The notes: generated by a model not told the origin, from the sequence alone. Positions 1 through 9,932 are shown, counted from the first letter of the stretch. The stretch: DNA of 64,000 bases from Lachnospiraceae bacterium (GCA_015057325.1 SVEQ01000002.1:264214-328213); one strand, 5' to 3'. Program-made: numbers and translations.

Positions 1-403
1 CAATTTCCTTCCTCATTCCATAAGCTATTTTCTGAACGATATTAGCCATAATCAATCCTTGAATATAGCTCATAATCATAGAGAAGAAGTAAAGTCCTAT
101 AAGTATCAACACGATTTTGCCAAGTTTTGTAAAATCAATGCCTGCACCACCGGAAAGCTTATTTACCAAGCCGTTAAATATTTCTGTTGTAGCCTTTCCC
201 AAAACCTTGGGACCCAATATATTAAATATCGTTGAGAGAGTCGTTAATATCGCTACAAATATAAGTAATCCATGATACTTGGAAATATATTCCATTAACT
301 TCTTAAATGTTCCCTTAAAATCTTTTGGTTTTTCGACCGGACCATGAGGTCCTCTTCCATGTCCGCCGGGTCTTGCCGGTCGTTTTTTCATTTCCTCTGC
401 CAT
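1..403 (-). CDS. ABC exporter half-transporter, second subunit (partial)
   Basis: The first about 134 codons of an ABC exporter half-transporter; the rest lies beyond the window start. The ATG at 403 follows an AGGAGG with 7 bases spacing. The N-terminus is a short basic Gly/Arg/Pro-rich tail, followed from about residue 35 by membrane segments typical of an exporter transmembrane domain. It starts 25 bases after the stop of the 686-residue ABC gene, so the two are almost certainly one transcript and form a heterodimer. The upstream partner carries the degenerate ATP site, so this subunit is expected to supply the canonical catalytic glutamate; that part is outside the window. The substrate is unknown. 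Confidence 0.85.
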   Translation of the reverse strand, partial: MAEEMKKRPARPGGHGRGPHGPVEKPKDFKGTFKKLMEYISKYHGLLIFVAILTTLSTIFNILGPKVLGKATTEIFNGLVNKLSGGAGIDFTKLGKIVLILIGLYFFSMIMSYIQGLIMANIVQKIAYGMRKEI

Positions 404-428
404 TGTCCATCCTCCTTTCTGCCGATTA

Positions 429-2489
429 TTACGCTTTTGCTATCTGACTTTCAGCAATCTGCTGATATATTTCACTGTTCTTCATAAGTTCGTCATGCGT
501 TCCGCTATCTACAATCCTTCCATCCTCTAATACAAGAATCTTGTCCGCATGCATGATAGTACTTATTCTCTGTGCAACAATCAAAACCGTTGCATCCTTG
601 ACTTTTTCTTTGAGTGCACGTCTAAGTGCAGCATCCGTCTTATAATCAAGGGCTGAAAAACTGTCATCAAAAATGTATACCTTAGGTTTCTTTGCTATCG
701 CTCTTGCAATTGCAAGACGCTGTTTTTGTCCGCCCGATACATTGTTACCACCCTGAGCAACAGCAAAATCATATTTGTTTTCTTTCTCCTCTATGAACTC
801 TGTAGCCTGTGCTATCTCTGCAGCATCAGTTACTTCTTCATCAGAGGCACTCGCATTACCAAAACGGATGTTAGATGCGATAGTTCCTGAAAAGAGCGTA
901 CCTTTTTGCGGAACAAAACCTATTTCCTTTCTAAGCTCTTTCATCTTAACATCTCTTATATCCACGCCGTCAATCGTTATACTTCCTTCTCTTACGTCAT
1001 AAAGTCTCGGTATAAGATTAATCAACGTTGATTTACCACATCCCGTACTTCCTATAATTGCTGTAGTCTTGCCACCTTCTGCTGTAAAGTCGATATCGCA
1101 AAGAGCATCTTCATCAGCACCCGGGTATGCAAAGGAAACATGTGAGAACTTAATCTCGCCTTTACCCTTCGGAATATCTACTGCATTATCCTTATCAAGT
1201 ATAAGTGTCTTAGAAGTAAGTACTTCATCGATTCTGTCTGCAGCAACCGCTGCTCTTGGAAGAATAATCGCAACTACCGATATGAACAGGAAACTCATAA
1301 CAATATGTATTGCATATACGATAAACGCCATCATTTCACCAACCTGAAGCGAACCGGCATCAATTTTACCTGCACCAACCCATACAATCAAAACACTTAC
1401 GCCATTCATTATAAACATCATTGTAGGAAGCATAAGCGCCATGGATCCGGAAGTAAAAAGCTGTGTACTCATAAGGTCTTTACTTGCCTTGTCAAAACGA
1501 TTCTCTTCGTAATCCTCTCTTCCAAACGCTCTGATTACAGGAAGACCTGTAAGTATCTCACGTGATACAAGGTTAAGACCATCAATAAGTTTCTGCATCA
1601 TCTTAAACTTCGGCATTGCTACCAGCATAAGTATAGCAATAACAAAAATAACTGCCGCAACAGCAACTACAACTGTCCAGCCCATGCTTGCCGCATTGTG
1701 AATAACCTTAAGTATTGCACCTCCACCCATAATGGGAGCAAACACCACAATTCGGAAAAATACTGTCAAAACCATCTGTACCTGCTGAATATCATTTGTA
1801 CATCTTGTTATAAGTGATGACGTTGCAAACTCGTTAATCTCGGCATTCGAAAAGCTCATTACCTTAGAGAAAACTTTTCTTCTGACATCTTTTGCAGTAT
1901 ATGCTGCAAGTCTTGACGACAAAAATCCAACTATGATACTAATCAAAAGAGCAAGTATTGCAAGGCTTAACATTTTAACAGCCATCTTTTTAAGATAGTT
2001 CATCTGATAATGATGCATGTCAATGTTAAGCTTCTCATACTCTGCCTGGACAAATGATACACCTGCTGCTTCTAACATATATTCAGGATATGCCTGTGCC
2101 TTTTGTTTAACAAGCTCAGGTGTTGCATTTGAGGCTTCCGGCATCAATAGCATCATTTCCGGAATAAGCATTGCTTCTTTGAGTTCATCTAATTCCTCAT
2201 CAGAAAGGCTGCTCAAATCAGCAGTAAACACATCCTCCTTATCGACATAATATTTCTCGACAAGTTTTTGTTCGTCATCAGACATAAAAAGTTTTAACTT
2301 ATCAAGCGTATCAGCCGTAATCTTTTCCGGTATCGGGTATTCAACACCCTTACTCTGTATTCCGACATCTACAATATCTGATGTATAATCAGGCAGCGTC
2401 AACTCACAGAATACTTGAACGAATAATAGCAGTATTATAAATATAACTATATACCACTTGTCTTTTGCAAACTTCAATACTTTAAACAT
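429..2489 (-). CDS. ABC exporter half-transporter with degenerate ATP site
   Basis: A 686-residue fused membrane/ATPase ABC exporter subunit. TM1 lies near residues 11-30. An unusually long, acidic extracytoplasmic loop (about 35-165) follows, then the other membrane helices. The nucleotide-binding domain has Walker A GSTGCGKST at 480-488 and signature VSGGQ near 584-588. The Walker B region reads FDDSFSALD, with Asp where the catalytic Glu normally sits, and the H-loop position is Gln (AQR, about 640). These two losses are the pattern of the non-catalytic half of heterodimeric exporters such as TM287/288 and BmrCD. The partner is the gene immediately downstream. An exporter of drugs, lipids or peptides is likely; the sequence does not show which. 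Confidence 0.9.
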   Translation of the reverse strand: MFKVLKFAKDKWYIVIFIILLLFVQVFCELTLPDYTSDIVDVGIQSKGVEYPIPEKITADTLDKLKLFMSDDEQKLVEKYYVDKEDVFTADLSSLSDEELDELKEAMLIPEMMLLMPEASNATPELVKQKAQAYPEYMLEAAGVSFVQAEYEKLNIDMHHYQMNYLKKMAVKMLSLAILALLISIIVGFLSSRLAAYTAKDVRRKVFSKVMSFSNAEINEFATSSLITRCTNDIQQVQMVLTVFFRIVVFAPIMGGGAILKVIHNAASMGWTVVVAVAAVIFVIAILMLVAMPKFKMMQKLIDGLNLVSREILTGLPVIRAFGREDYEENRFDKASKDLMSTQLFTSGSMALMLPTMMFIMNGVSVLIVWVGAGKIDAGSLQVGEMMAFIVYAIHIVMSFLFISVVAIILPRAAVAADRIDEVLTSKTLILDKDNAVDIPKGKGEIKFSHVSFAYPGADEDALCDIDFTAEGGKTTAIIGSTGCGKSTLINLIPRLYDVREGSITIDGVDIRDVKMKELRKEIGFVPQKGTLFSGTIASNIRFGNASASDEEVTDAAEIAQATEFIEEKENKYDFAVAQGGNNVSGGQKQRLAIARAIAKKPKVYIFDDSFSALDYKTDAALRRALKEKVKDATVLIVAQRISTIMHADKILVLEDGRIVDSGTHDELMKNSEIYQQIAESQIAKA

Positions 2490-2527
2490 TGTTATCTCCT
2501 TCCAGATTTATCTTTGCAAGAACATGC

Positions 2528-2557
2528 AAAAGCAGGAAAGCCATTAAACTTTCCTGC
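2528..2557 (-). terminator. Intrinsic terminator after the GGDEF gene
   Basis: A 9-bp perfect stem (2532-2540 with 2549-2557) with an 8-base loop is followed on the minus strand by TTTT. It lies 28 bases past the stop of the 777-residue GGDEF gene and separates it from the ABC exporter operon. Confidence 0.75.
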
Positions 2558-2585
2558 CTCCCCTCATAAGTAAACCACTTAGTTT

Positions 2586-4919
2586 CTAACTTTTCTTATA
2601 TCCCTCTTTGTAGAGCACTTTCTTCTTGCTCTTTTTTTCTTTGTAAAGTTCTGCATCGGCTTTGTTAAGAATCTGATCTATATTGTTCTCTTTACCAATC
2701 ACAAACTCATATGTTCCTATACTCATGCTGACAAGATATGGTTTGTCGCTTGAATTATTCATTTCTCTAAGATATGTTCGTATTCTGTCTTTAATAACAT
2801 CTCCGAAATTATCTTCCGCGATAAGAGCAAATGCTGCAAACTCGTCACCACCCATTCGTGCGACAACATCCGATTGTCTAAACGATTGTACAATTGCCTT
2901 ACCAATTGTCTTCAAAGCAAAATCACCGTCATCATGTCCAAACTCATCATTGACAATCTTCAAATTGTCCATATCGGCATACACAACAAGTGCTTTTTTA
3001 CCCTGATAAACCTCTGCTTCCATGACCGTCTTAACCCTGTCAAGGAAACCACGACGATTATATATTCCTGTAAGCGGATCTGATTTGCTTATCTCGTCCA
3101 AAACCTTATTGGTAGCAACCGATTGCGCAAGGCTTTCCTCCAATTCGAGTTTGAGTGCATTCTGTTTCTTCATCATATCAAGCACTTCCATAGAAACGCT
3201 TATCTGACACGCAAGCTGTGATGCATATCTGTATTTATCAAGATCGGTCTCAATAAACATCATGCCATATTGCGTTTCACCGGAATAAAGCGGTGTCACA
3301 AGCATATTAAATCTTCTGTCACTCGGAATGTAAGCCTGTGTAAATATATTGTTAAAATCAACTTGTCTTTCTTTGTCCTCGTATAAAAACATACGATTTC
3401 TGTCATAATAAGCTTTTAGATTAATTTTCTCCGGTGGCTGCCACTCTTGACCATCCTTATGTACAATTCCTTCATCATACTCAAAAATGTAGCCGGACTC
3501 AGCTTCCATTCTTCTGAACTTCTCAATGATTGTATAGTATTTCTTCTTCTCCTCACCGGAAAATTGAAGCATATCTCTTGTGATATTAGTCAATACGATC
3601 TCAAATATTTTGCTTTTCTCATCATTCGCAAGTTTCTTATTCATTATTGATGTCATAAGATTCTGATTAACTTTGGTCATGAAGCTTGCAAGCAGTAATC
3701 TGTCTTTCTCCCTTGTAAGAAGACGGTCCAAACAATCCTGCATAACAAAACTTAATTTGAGGAAATTGTTAATATCTATGTATCCATTCTCATAAGTTGC
3801 AAAGAATCTGGCATATACACCTCTAAATTCTTCTTCGTTAATATCAAGCGTTCCGTCTTTGCCAACCAAACTGAAGAAGTACGCAAAGTACTCCTTGACA
3901 GCCTGTCTCATTTCAATAGTATGCTTACTTTCATAGAAAAAATTAAAGTACTTGTCAAATACCTGCTCGGCAACCTGTTCAACGCGTCCTTGTTGTATCT
4001 CTGTAGCCATTGCCTCGCCTTCGCTTACTTCATATAAATCATCACCACAGCCACACGAATTCATGGTTAATAACTTAGAATCCACATACGCCTTAACCTC
4101 ATTCCTGTCAACAACGTTGGCACATTCCATCATAGCTCTGTAAGCAAGTTCCTTGATATCTGACTTAACAGTTGTTAGATGCGGCTCTAACAGCATTGCA
4201 ACAGGACTGTTATCAAAACCTGTAACCAATACGTCTTTTCCGGGCACAAGTCCATGCTTTTCAAGAACTTTATATACACCAACAGCCATCTGATCATTAG
4301 CACAAACTATCGCCTCTATGTCAGGATGTCTATCTAATAACTTCTCTGCTTCCTCCTCGCAGAACTCCGAAAAATTACCATACACTACCCAATCATCCGT
4401 ACATTCGAGTCCATGAGTATCCATAGTTTGAGTATATACTTCAAGTCTTTCTCTCGCATCCTGATTAGTTTCTATCGGGCCACTGACAAAACCAATCTTT
4501 TTGCATTTGTGATGTTCTATCAAATGAAGTATAACCTCTTCAAGTCCGGCCTTATTATTAATTGCCACGCTTGAATATCCACGCTCTTCTCCTGCTAAAA
4601 GAATAATCGGAGTATTCTGACCTAGTGACTTCAAAAACTTTCTTCTTTCCTTTTCATTCAAAAAAGAAGTTATAGAACCATATTCTAATATTATTGCATC
4701 AAAACCGTGGGATTTGGTCAACGAATAGAGGGTGTTGTACTGATAACGATAACAATTGGCATCGTAATCATCATACACTGCATCCTTGATTCCTGCCGGA
4801 AGAATAAAAAGATTGGCATCAATTTCTTTTGCACCTAAGAATGCTCCTTCACATACTGCATATGAAAACTCATTCTCAAACATTGATATATAAAGTGCGA
4901 TATTCATTCGCTTACTCAT
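2586..4919 (-). CDS. Periplasmic-binding-fold sensor diguanylate cyclase
   Basis: A cytoplasmic-looking 777-residue protein without signal peptide or membrane helix. Residues 1 to about 280 resemble the ligand-binding domain of LacI/GalR regulators (type I periplasmic-binding fold), but no helix-turn-helix precedes it. A helical middle region follows, then a C-terminal GGDEF domain. The active-site GGDEF is intact near 690-694. The inhibitory RxxD site is present as RQSD, five residues upstream. It should make cyclic di-GMP in response to a small ligand, probably a sugar. I start at ATG 4919, because the GTG at 4931 is itself part of the GTGAGG ribosome binding site. Transcription probably starts from the promoter at 4954-4982. 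The ligand is unknown. Confidence 0.88.
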   Translation of the reverse strand: MSKRMNIALYISMFENEFSYAVCEGAFLGAKEIDANLFILPAGIKDAVYDDYDANCYRYQYNTLYSLTKSHGFDAIILEYGSITSFLNEKERRKFLKSLGQNTPIILLAGEERGYSSVAINNKAGLEEVILHLIEHHKCKKIGFVSGPIETNQDARERLEVYTQTMDTHGLECTDDWVVYGNFSEFCEEEAEKLLDRHPDIEAIVCANDQMAVGVYKVLEKHGLVPGKDVLVTGFDNSPVAMLLEPHLTTVKSDIKELAYRAMMECANVVDRNEVKAYVDSKLLTMNSCGCGDDLYEVSEGEAMATEIQQGRVEQVAEQVFDKYFNFFYESKHTIEMRQAVKEYFAYFFSLVGKDGTLDINEEEFRGVYARFFATYENGYIDINNFLKLSFVMQDCLDRLLTREKDRLLLASFMTKVNQNLMTSIMNKKLANDEKSKIFEIVLTNITRDMLQFSGEEKKKYYTIIEKFRRMEAESGYIFEYDEGIVHKDGQEWQPPEKINLKAYYDRNRMFLYEDKERQVDFNNIFTQAYIPSDRRFNMLVTPLYSGETQYGMMFIETDLDKYRYASQLACQISVSMEVLDMMKKQNALKLELEESLAQSVATNKVLDEISKSDPLTGIYNRRGFLDRVKTVMEAEVYQGKKALVVYADMDNLKIVNDEFGHDDGDFALKTIGKAIVQSFRQSDVVARMGGDEFAAFALIAEDNFGDVIKDRIRTYLREMNNSSDKPYLVSMSIGTYEFVIGKENNIDQILNKADAELYKEKKSKKKVLYKEGYKKS

Positions 4920-4935
4920 AACATACCTCACGTAT

Positions 4936-4979
4936 AAAAAAATACCATGAAACAGTATAACATTTCATGGTATTTTTTT
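4936..4979. promoter_or_regulatory. Perfect 17-bp palindrome: operator and/or terminator
   Basis: Arms 4936-4952 and 4963-4979 are perfectly complementary around a 10-base centre. The run of seven A at one end and seven T at the other makes it read as an intrinsic terminator in both directions. It would end the tetR transcript, and it also encloses the -10 box of the next gene, so it may double as an operator. Confidence 0.7.
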
Positions 4980-4982
4980 CAA
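4954..4982 (-). promoter_or_regulatory. Sigma-A-type promoter of the GGDEF gene
   Basis: Minus-strand TTGAAA (4977-4982), 17-base spacer, TATACT (4954-4959). It lies 35 bases upstream of the chosen ATG at 4919. Confidence 0.65.
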
Positions 4983-5036
4983 TGTATTTCACCTCTCTAA
5001 ACAGGCTAAAATATTTAATTTTTTGTGAACATTCTG

Positions 5037-5642
5037 TTAATCCACAATCGTATATGACTGTATCATTTGACGTATAACCGGGTATAGTTCTTTCTTAAGT
5101 TCAGGTAGTTCAACCGGCTGTTTAAACAGAATTACCGAGTATGCCGTCGAGCTTACCAGTTCAACAATAAGGAAAAGAAGCATTTCAACATTCCTGATTT
5201 TGCCGTCGGTAAGTTCGTTAAACTTTCCGATAATATCAATCTGCCCATCACTGTCGTAGACCTGCACATGTTCCATCGAATGTCTGAACAATCCCCAACT
5301 TAAGTTTTTGAATATAAACTTAAGCAATATCTTATTATCATCCAACTGATCTAGAACATTATCAATTATAAAGATGATTTTGTCGTCAAACTCTTCAATG
5401 TCACTTGCTTCCAAGTCTTCAATCGCTCTTTCAAATACCTGTGTTGCTTTTCTCCTTATAAGGTAATCTCTTACCTCATATTTATCTTTAAAATATAGGT
5501 AAAATGTTCCCTTTGCAAGCTCGGCTTTTTTCATAATATCAGCAATCGAAGTATCATTTATACCGTTATTAATAAACAATGAAAATGCTGAATTGACTAT
5601 TGCATCTTTTTTCTTTTTCTTGTTTTCTTCGACTTTACCCAT
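5037..5642 (-). CDS. TetR-family transcriptional regulator
   Basis: A 201-residue TetR repressor. The N-terminal helix-turn-helix (about residues 12-58) contains the recognisable TSIADIMKKAELAKGTFYLYF pattern in short form: a TSIADI helix followed by AKGTFYLYF. The C-terminal half is the helical ligand and dimer domain. It is the last gene of a three-gene set: MMPL pump, heptad-repeat secreted protein, then this regulator. Its likely binding sites are two inverted repeats at the operon promoter (10001-10013 and 10046-10058), giving autorepression that is lifted by a pump substrate. The start ATG at 5642 has an AAAGGAT ribosome binding site. The inducer is unknown. Confidence 0.9.
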   Translation of the reverse strand: MGKVEENKKKKKDAIVNSAFSLFINNGINDTSIADIMKKAELAKGTFYLYFKDKYEVRDYLIRRKATQVFERAIEDLEASDIEEFDDKIIFIIDNVLDQLDDNKILLKFIFKNLSWGLFRHSMEHVQVYDSDGQIDIIGKFNELTDGKIRNVEMLLFLIVELVSSTAYSVILFKQPVELPELKKELYPVIRQMIQSYTIVD

Positions 5643-5685
5643 CTAATCATCCTTTAAGTTAATCAAATCCAGTCTTTAGAAACAT

Positions 5686-7788
5686 CTACTCTTCTGTCTT
5701 TATCTCTGCAGTCTGGAAAATGAACTTAACCTTTCCGTCCATTCCGTCCGCAACACCTGAAAATGTCTTATACTGTCCTGCTTTGCCTGTAAGAGAATCC
5801 AAACGATCAAGTACAGTTTTAACCTTGCTGTTATATTCTCTCTTAAGCTTGTCTGTACCTTCGTCCTTGAACTTGCTCATTCCTTCAGATAACTTATCTG
5901 ATCCGTCAGAAAGCTTACCGATACCTTCTGTTACTTTACCGGTTGCTGTATCCAGATCTGCTGCACCTTTTGACAATTTCTTTGCACCCTTTGAAAGATC
6001 TGCGGCACCTGTTGTTAATGATTTCGTGTTTGATGTAAGTTGACCTATACCGCTTGTAAGAAGCGAACCGCTCTTTTCAAGAGTATCAGCACCTTTTGTA
6101 AGTGCATCATTGTTCTCACTCAACTTATTAATTCCCTCATATAAACCAGCAATACCTCCGGTAACAGTCGTGATACCGGCACTTATTTCTTTATCATATC
6201 CAATCAATGTTGTTCCGCCGGAAGAAAGACCTTGCGAATCAACAGTTGAATATAATTGATTAAGACCGCCAAATATCTTTTTAACACCTTTTGAGTAATA
6301 TCCGTCAATGGTTTTGTAACCGCCATCAATTCCTTGGGCCGCCTGCTTGACTGTTCCCTGTACTGTAGCAGCTGCAGTCAAATCAGCAATAGCTTGAGCA
6401 ATAGCACCTTTTTCCGTGTCACTAAGACTTGTATTACTTTTCAAAACCGTCAAAGCCTGAATAGATGTCGTGTAGTCTGTATCAAGAGAAAGTCCCTGTA
6501 TTGCATCATTTCCGGTCTTTAAATATCCTATTCCGGTTTCCATATTAGTTGTAACATCCGCTGTACCGTCATTTAATGTCTTAAGGTTGGCAACTACTGC
6601 ATTTACACCGCTTACGTAACTGTTTAACCCTGCTGAAAACGCACTGTACTTTGCAGGGAAATCCTTTGCACCTTCATTTAACTGCTTAGCACCTTCCGCA
6701 ACCTGCTTTTCACCTGCAACGTATGCCTTGACACCTGACGCAAGACTGTTGGTTCCTGTTACAAACTGTGATGCACCGTCTGTTACCGACTTAACACCAT
6801 TTGTATATTTTGTAATTCCTGTCGAGAGTTTGCCTGCACCTTTTGAAAGACTTCCTGCACCGTCTTTAAGACTCCCCACACCATTTGCATAAGTTTTGAA
6901 ATTATCCTTAAGTGTGCCTATTCCTTCTGAAAGAGTATCAGTTCCGGATACCAACGATTCTGAAGCATCATCAAGTTTGTCAAGTGCATCCTCCAAATCA
7001 TCCATATCGCTGTTCTCGTCAAGGTCTATACTTGAGAACTCATCGGCCGTAGCAACAGTATATATGGACGAAAGTTCAAAATCAACAGCATCTGCTGTAA
7101 TTGTTACCGTATCACTTAAATGTTTTTCAAGTTTCTCTCTTGTATCATCTGCAACTTCCAAGCTGTCAAACAATCCCGGCATACCATATGCAACAAGAAT
7201 CTGGTTACTTCCCTCGGATACAAGTTTTCCCTGACTTACTTCCACATTACTGAAGTTATCCACAGGAAGAATAACTGCCGATGCCATAAGGAATGGATTC
7301 TGAAGTGTTGTCTCTTCTCCATCTACTGTGTCCTTGTAAGATGTGTTGTTAATGTATTTGATTGTAATCTCCACCTTACCGGACTTGCCTGCCAAATCCT
7401 CAGGTTTAATGTCCTTACCGTCAAGCTTATAAGATACTTGCATAGCTACAGGTGGCTTCTCATTGGTTGTTCCCTGATAATAAATGTCGGCATCATTTGC
7501 CTTCCATGTCAAACTATCGCCGTTTTCGGTAAACTCCTCGTTACCCTTAACATTTTTAATGTCCTTAAGCGTTGACTTATCCTTAATCTCACCGTTTCCT
7601 GTTACATTCTTAAGCCAATCCGAAACCGTCACACTCTTAACATCGCCCGTTGCCGTCTGAGTAACGTAAACTGTTTCTTCCTTTTCAACACTTTCCGCAG
7701 CATAAGTAGTTGTTACAGGACTAACTACAAGACCTGCCACCATTGCTGCCGTAAGTGTAACCGCCGTAATACGTTTCAATGATTTCAT
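5686..7788 (-). CDS. Secreted protein with X3-Leu-X2-Gly heptad repeats
   Basis: About 700 residues beginning with a Sec signal peptide (MKSLKRI..., cleavage expected after TTYAA near residue 31). A beta-type region of about 200 residues follows. Residues from about 270 to 660 carry many L-x-x-G steps spaced by seven (for example LSEGIGTLKDN, LSKGAGKLSTG), the heptad repeat found in YhgE/Pip-type and MMPL-associated proteins. I see no convincing C-terminal anchor. The start is set at ATG 7788 because GGAGG lies seven bases upstream; the more upstream ATG lacks one. It sits between the MMPL pump and the TetR gene, so it probably works with the pump, perhaps as an extracytoplasmic partner spanning the wall. 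That role is inference. Confidence 0.8.
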   Translation of the reverse strand: MKSLKRITAVTLTAAMVAGLVVSPVTTTYAAESVEKEETVYVTQTATGDVKSVTVSDWLKNVTGNGEIKDKSTLKDIKNVKGNEEFTENGDSLTWKANDADIYYQGTTNEKPPVAMQVSYKLDGKDIKPEDLAGKSGKVEITIKYINNTSYKDTVDGEETTLQNPFLMASAVILPVDNFSNVEVSQGKLVSEGSNQILVAYGMPGLFDSLEVADDTREKLEKHLSDTVTITADAVDFELSSIYTVATADEFSSIDLDENSDMDDLEDALDKLDDASESLVSGTDTLSEGIGTLKDNFKTYANGVGSLKDGAGSLSKGAGKLSTGITKYTNGVKSVTDGASQFVTGTNSLASGVKAYVAGEKQVAEGAKQLNEGAKDFPAKYSAFSAGLNSYVSGVNAVVANLKTLNDGTADVTTNMETGIGYLKTGNDAIQGLSLDTDYTTSIQALTVLKSNTSLSDTEKGAIAQAIADLTAAATVQGTVKQAAQGIDGGYKTIDGYYSKGVKKIFGGLNQLYSTVDSQGLSSGGTTLIGYDKEISAGITTVTGGIAGLYEGINKLSENNDALTKGADTLEKSGSLLTSGIGQLTSNTKSLTTGAADLSKGAKKLSKGAADLDTATGKVTEGIGKLSDGSDKLSEGMSKFKDEGTDKLKREYNSKVKTVLDRLDSLTGKAGQYKTFSGVADGMDGKVKFIFQTAEIKTEE

Positions 7789-7835
7789 AATTATTCCTCC
7801 TTCAAAATATACCAAAATACATTATCTACTTCTAA

Positions 7836-9932
7836 TTATTCAGCCTTTGCTGTTTTATTCAACACCTTTACATGACGAAGACTCCATGTTGTCTTGCAAA
7901 TAATCGGATCAAATATCCACAACATTGCAGGAAGTAAAGTTACTACTACAAACACACTTATTACCGCTCCACGTGCAAGCAATGTACATATTGAAGCTAT
8001 CATATCAATACTTGAGTAAAGCGTTATACCAAATGTTGAAGCAAAGAAGCACGAACCACTTGTTATTATTGACTTGATAGAAGTCTTATGTGCAATGGAA
8101 ACCGCCTCTTTCTTGCTCTTTCCAAGTCCTCTTTCTTTGATATATCTGCTTGTCATAAGAATAGCATAATCAACTGTTGCACCAAGCTGAATACTTCCGA
8201 TTACGATACTTGCAACGAAAACAAGTGGCGTATTGAAGTAATACGGAAATGCCATATTAACATTTATTGCAAACTCAATGACAAGTACCAAAATTATAGG
8301 AAGTGATATTGACTTAAATGTAAACAAAATGATTACAAATATTGCTGCAATGGAAAGATAATTAACTCTCTTCAAATCCACATTGGTCGTATCCATCAAA
8401 TCCTTTGTAAGAGGCGCTTCGCCGATTACCATTGACGACTCATCAACATCCTTTGCTATCTTTGTGAGTTTTGCTATCTGCTCATTAACCTCGTCAGATG
8501 CAGTCGCATAATTAGAACAAACAAACATCAACTCATAATTGTCACTTGAAAGCATCTCTTTGTACTTATCAGGAATCATTGTTTCAGGTACATCAGCACC
8601 GAGAACTGAGTTCATTCCAATTACCCATTTGACTCCGTCAACCTTCTTCATTTCATCAATTGCTTTGTTTTTCTCTGTAGAATCAAGTCCTGACGGAAGC
8701 ATTACTATATGCATAACACTCATATTGAACTCTTCTTTAAGTTTTTCGTTAGCCACTGAGGAAGGAAGATCCTTTGGAAGTCCTCTATCCAAATCATAGT
8801 ATATTTCTACATTATTGCTGCCATGAAGTGCAGGGATTGCAATTAATATAAACAACACAACCGCAATAAACCTATACTTCAATATAAAATCCGAAAGTTT
8901 GTGAAACTCCGGCATCAACTCCTTGTGACTGTATTTTTCAATCTGTTTATCAAATACCAAAATCAAGCAAGGAAGAACTGTTACACAGACGATAACTCCA
9001 AGTAACACACCCTTTGACATTACAAGTCCAAGATCACGACCGAGTGCAAAAGTCATTACGCATAATGCCATAAATCCCGCAACTGTTGTAAGCGAGCTTC
9101 CGCATACAGAAACAAATGTGTTAGATATCGCATGTGCCATTGCTCTTTCCTTGTCATCAGGATATTTCAACTTATTCGCCCTGTAACTTTCTAACAGGAA
9201 TATCGAATAATCCATCGTTACACCAAGTTGTAAAACTGCAGTAAGTGCTGTTGTGATGTAACTTGTTTCACCAAGGAAAAAATTGGTTCCAAGGTTATAT
9301 AATACCGCAAGACCGATTCCCGATAAGAATATAACAGGTGTAAAAAATGAATCCATTGTAAGTAACAAAACCACCAAGGTGGATATTGCTGCTATAACAA
9401 CATATATAGGAATCTGTGAAAGTGCCAAATCCTTAACATCCGTTACGAGTGCTGTCATACCTGACACAAAACACTTCTCGCTGACAACCTTTCTAATCTC
9501 CGTAACTGCATTCATGGAATTGTCTGCTGATGTAGTATCATCAAAGAGTGCAATCATCATTGTTGCATCTCCGTTAAAGATTGCATCCCTATATTTTTCA
9601 GGAAGCATCTCTTTTGGAATTGTAATATCCATAACGCTGTCATACCATATAACATTTTCAACGTGGTCAATATTAAGTATTTCTTCTTTTAGGGCGCTTA
9701 TATCTTTCATTTCCATGCCTTCAACAATTATCATGGAAAATCCGCCCATTCCAAACTCATCAACCATTATGTTCTGTCCGGAAACGGTTTCCAAAGAGTC
9801 CGGCAGGTAACTTAACAAATCATAATTGGTTCTCGTCTTTATCATTCCGATTATTGAAGGAATAATAAGTAAAATGCTCAAAATGATAATAATTGCTTTA
9901 TGTTTTGTAATCCATTTTCCAACTGCTATCAT
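7836..9932 (-). CDS. MMPL/RND-superfamily membrane transporter
   Basis: A 698-residue polytopic protein with two repeats. Each repeat has one N-terminal helix, an extracytoplasmic domain of about 150 residues (for example residues 35-165) and a block of five helices, the architecture of the MMPL/RND superfamily. Helix 4 regions show the LGVTMDYSIFL and LGATVDYAILM motifs with the conserved Asp expected for proton coupling. It is the first gene of an operon with the heptad-repeat secreted protein (47 bases downstream) and TetR. Export of a lipid-like or amphiphilic compound is the usual role of relatives; the substrate here cannot be read. Transcription starts from the TetR-operator promoter at 10031-10059. 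Confidence 0.9.
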   Translation of the reverse strand: MIAVGKWITKHKAIIIILSILLIIPSIIGMIKTRTNYDLLSYLPDSLETVSGQNIMVDEFGMGGFSMIIVEGMEMKDISALKEEILNIDHVENVIWYDSVMDITIPKEMLPEKYRDAIFNGDATMMIALFDDTTSADNSMNAVTEIRKVVSEKCFVSGMTALVTDVKDLALSQIPIYVVIAAISTLVVLLLTMDSFFTPVIFLSGIGLAVLYNLGTNFFLGETSYITTALTAVLQLGVTMDYSIFLLESYRANKLKYPDDKERAMAHAISNTFVSVCGSSLTTVAGFMALCVMTFALGRDLGLVMSKGVLLGVIVCVTVLPCLILVFDKQIEKYSHKELMPEFHKLSDFILKYRFIAVVLFILIAIPALHGSNNVEIYYDLDRGLPKDLPSSVANEKLKEEFNMSVMHIVMLPSGLDSTEKNKAIDEMKKVDGVKWVIGMNSVLGADVPETMIPDKYKEMLSSDNYELMFVCSNYATASDEVNEQIAKLTKIAKDVDESSMVIGEAPLTKDLMDTTNVDLKRVNYLSIAAIFVIILFTFKSISLPIILVLVIEFAINVNMAFPYYFNTPLVFVASIVIGSIQLGATVDYAILMTSRYIKERGLGKSKKEAVSIAHKTSIKSIITSGSCFFASTFGITLYSSIDMIASICTLLARGAVISVFVVVTLLPAMLWIFDPIICKTTWSLRHVKVLNKTAKAE

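Noticed and set aside
4920..4931. GTG start at 4931 for the ligand-binding GGDEF protein
   Set aside because: That GTG is part of the GTGAGG ribosome binding site of the ATG at 4919.
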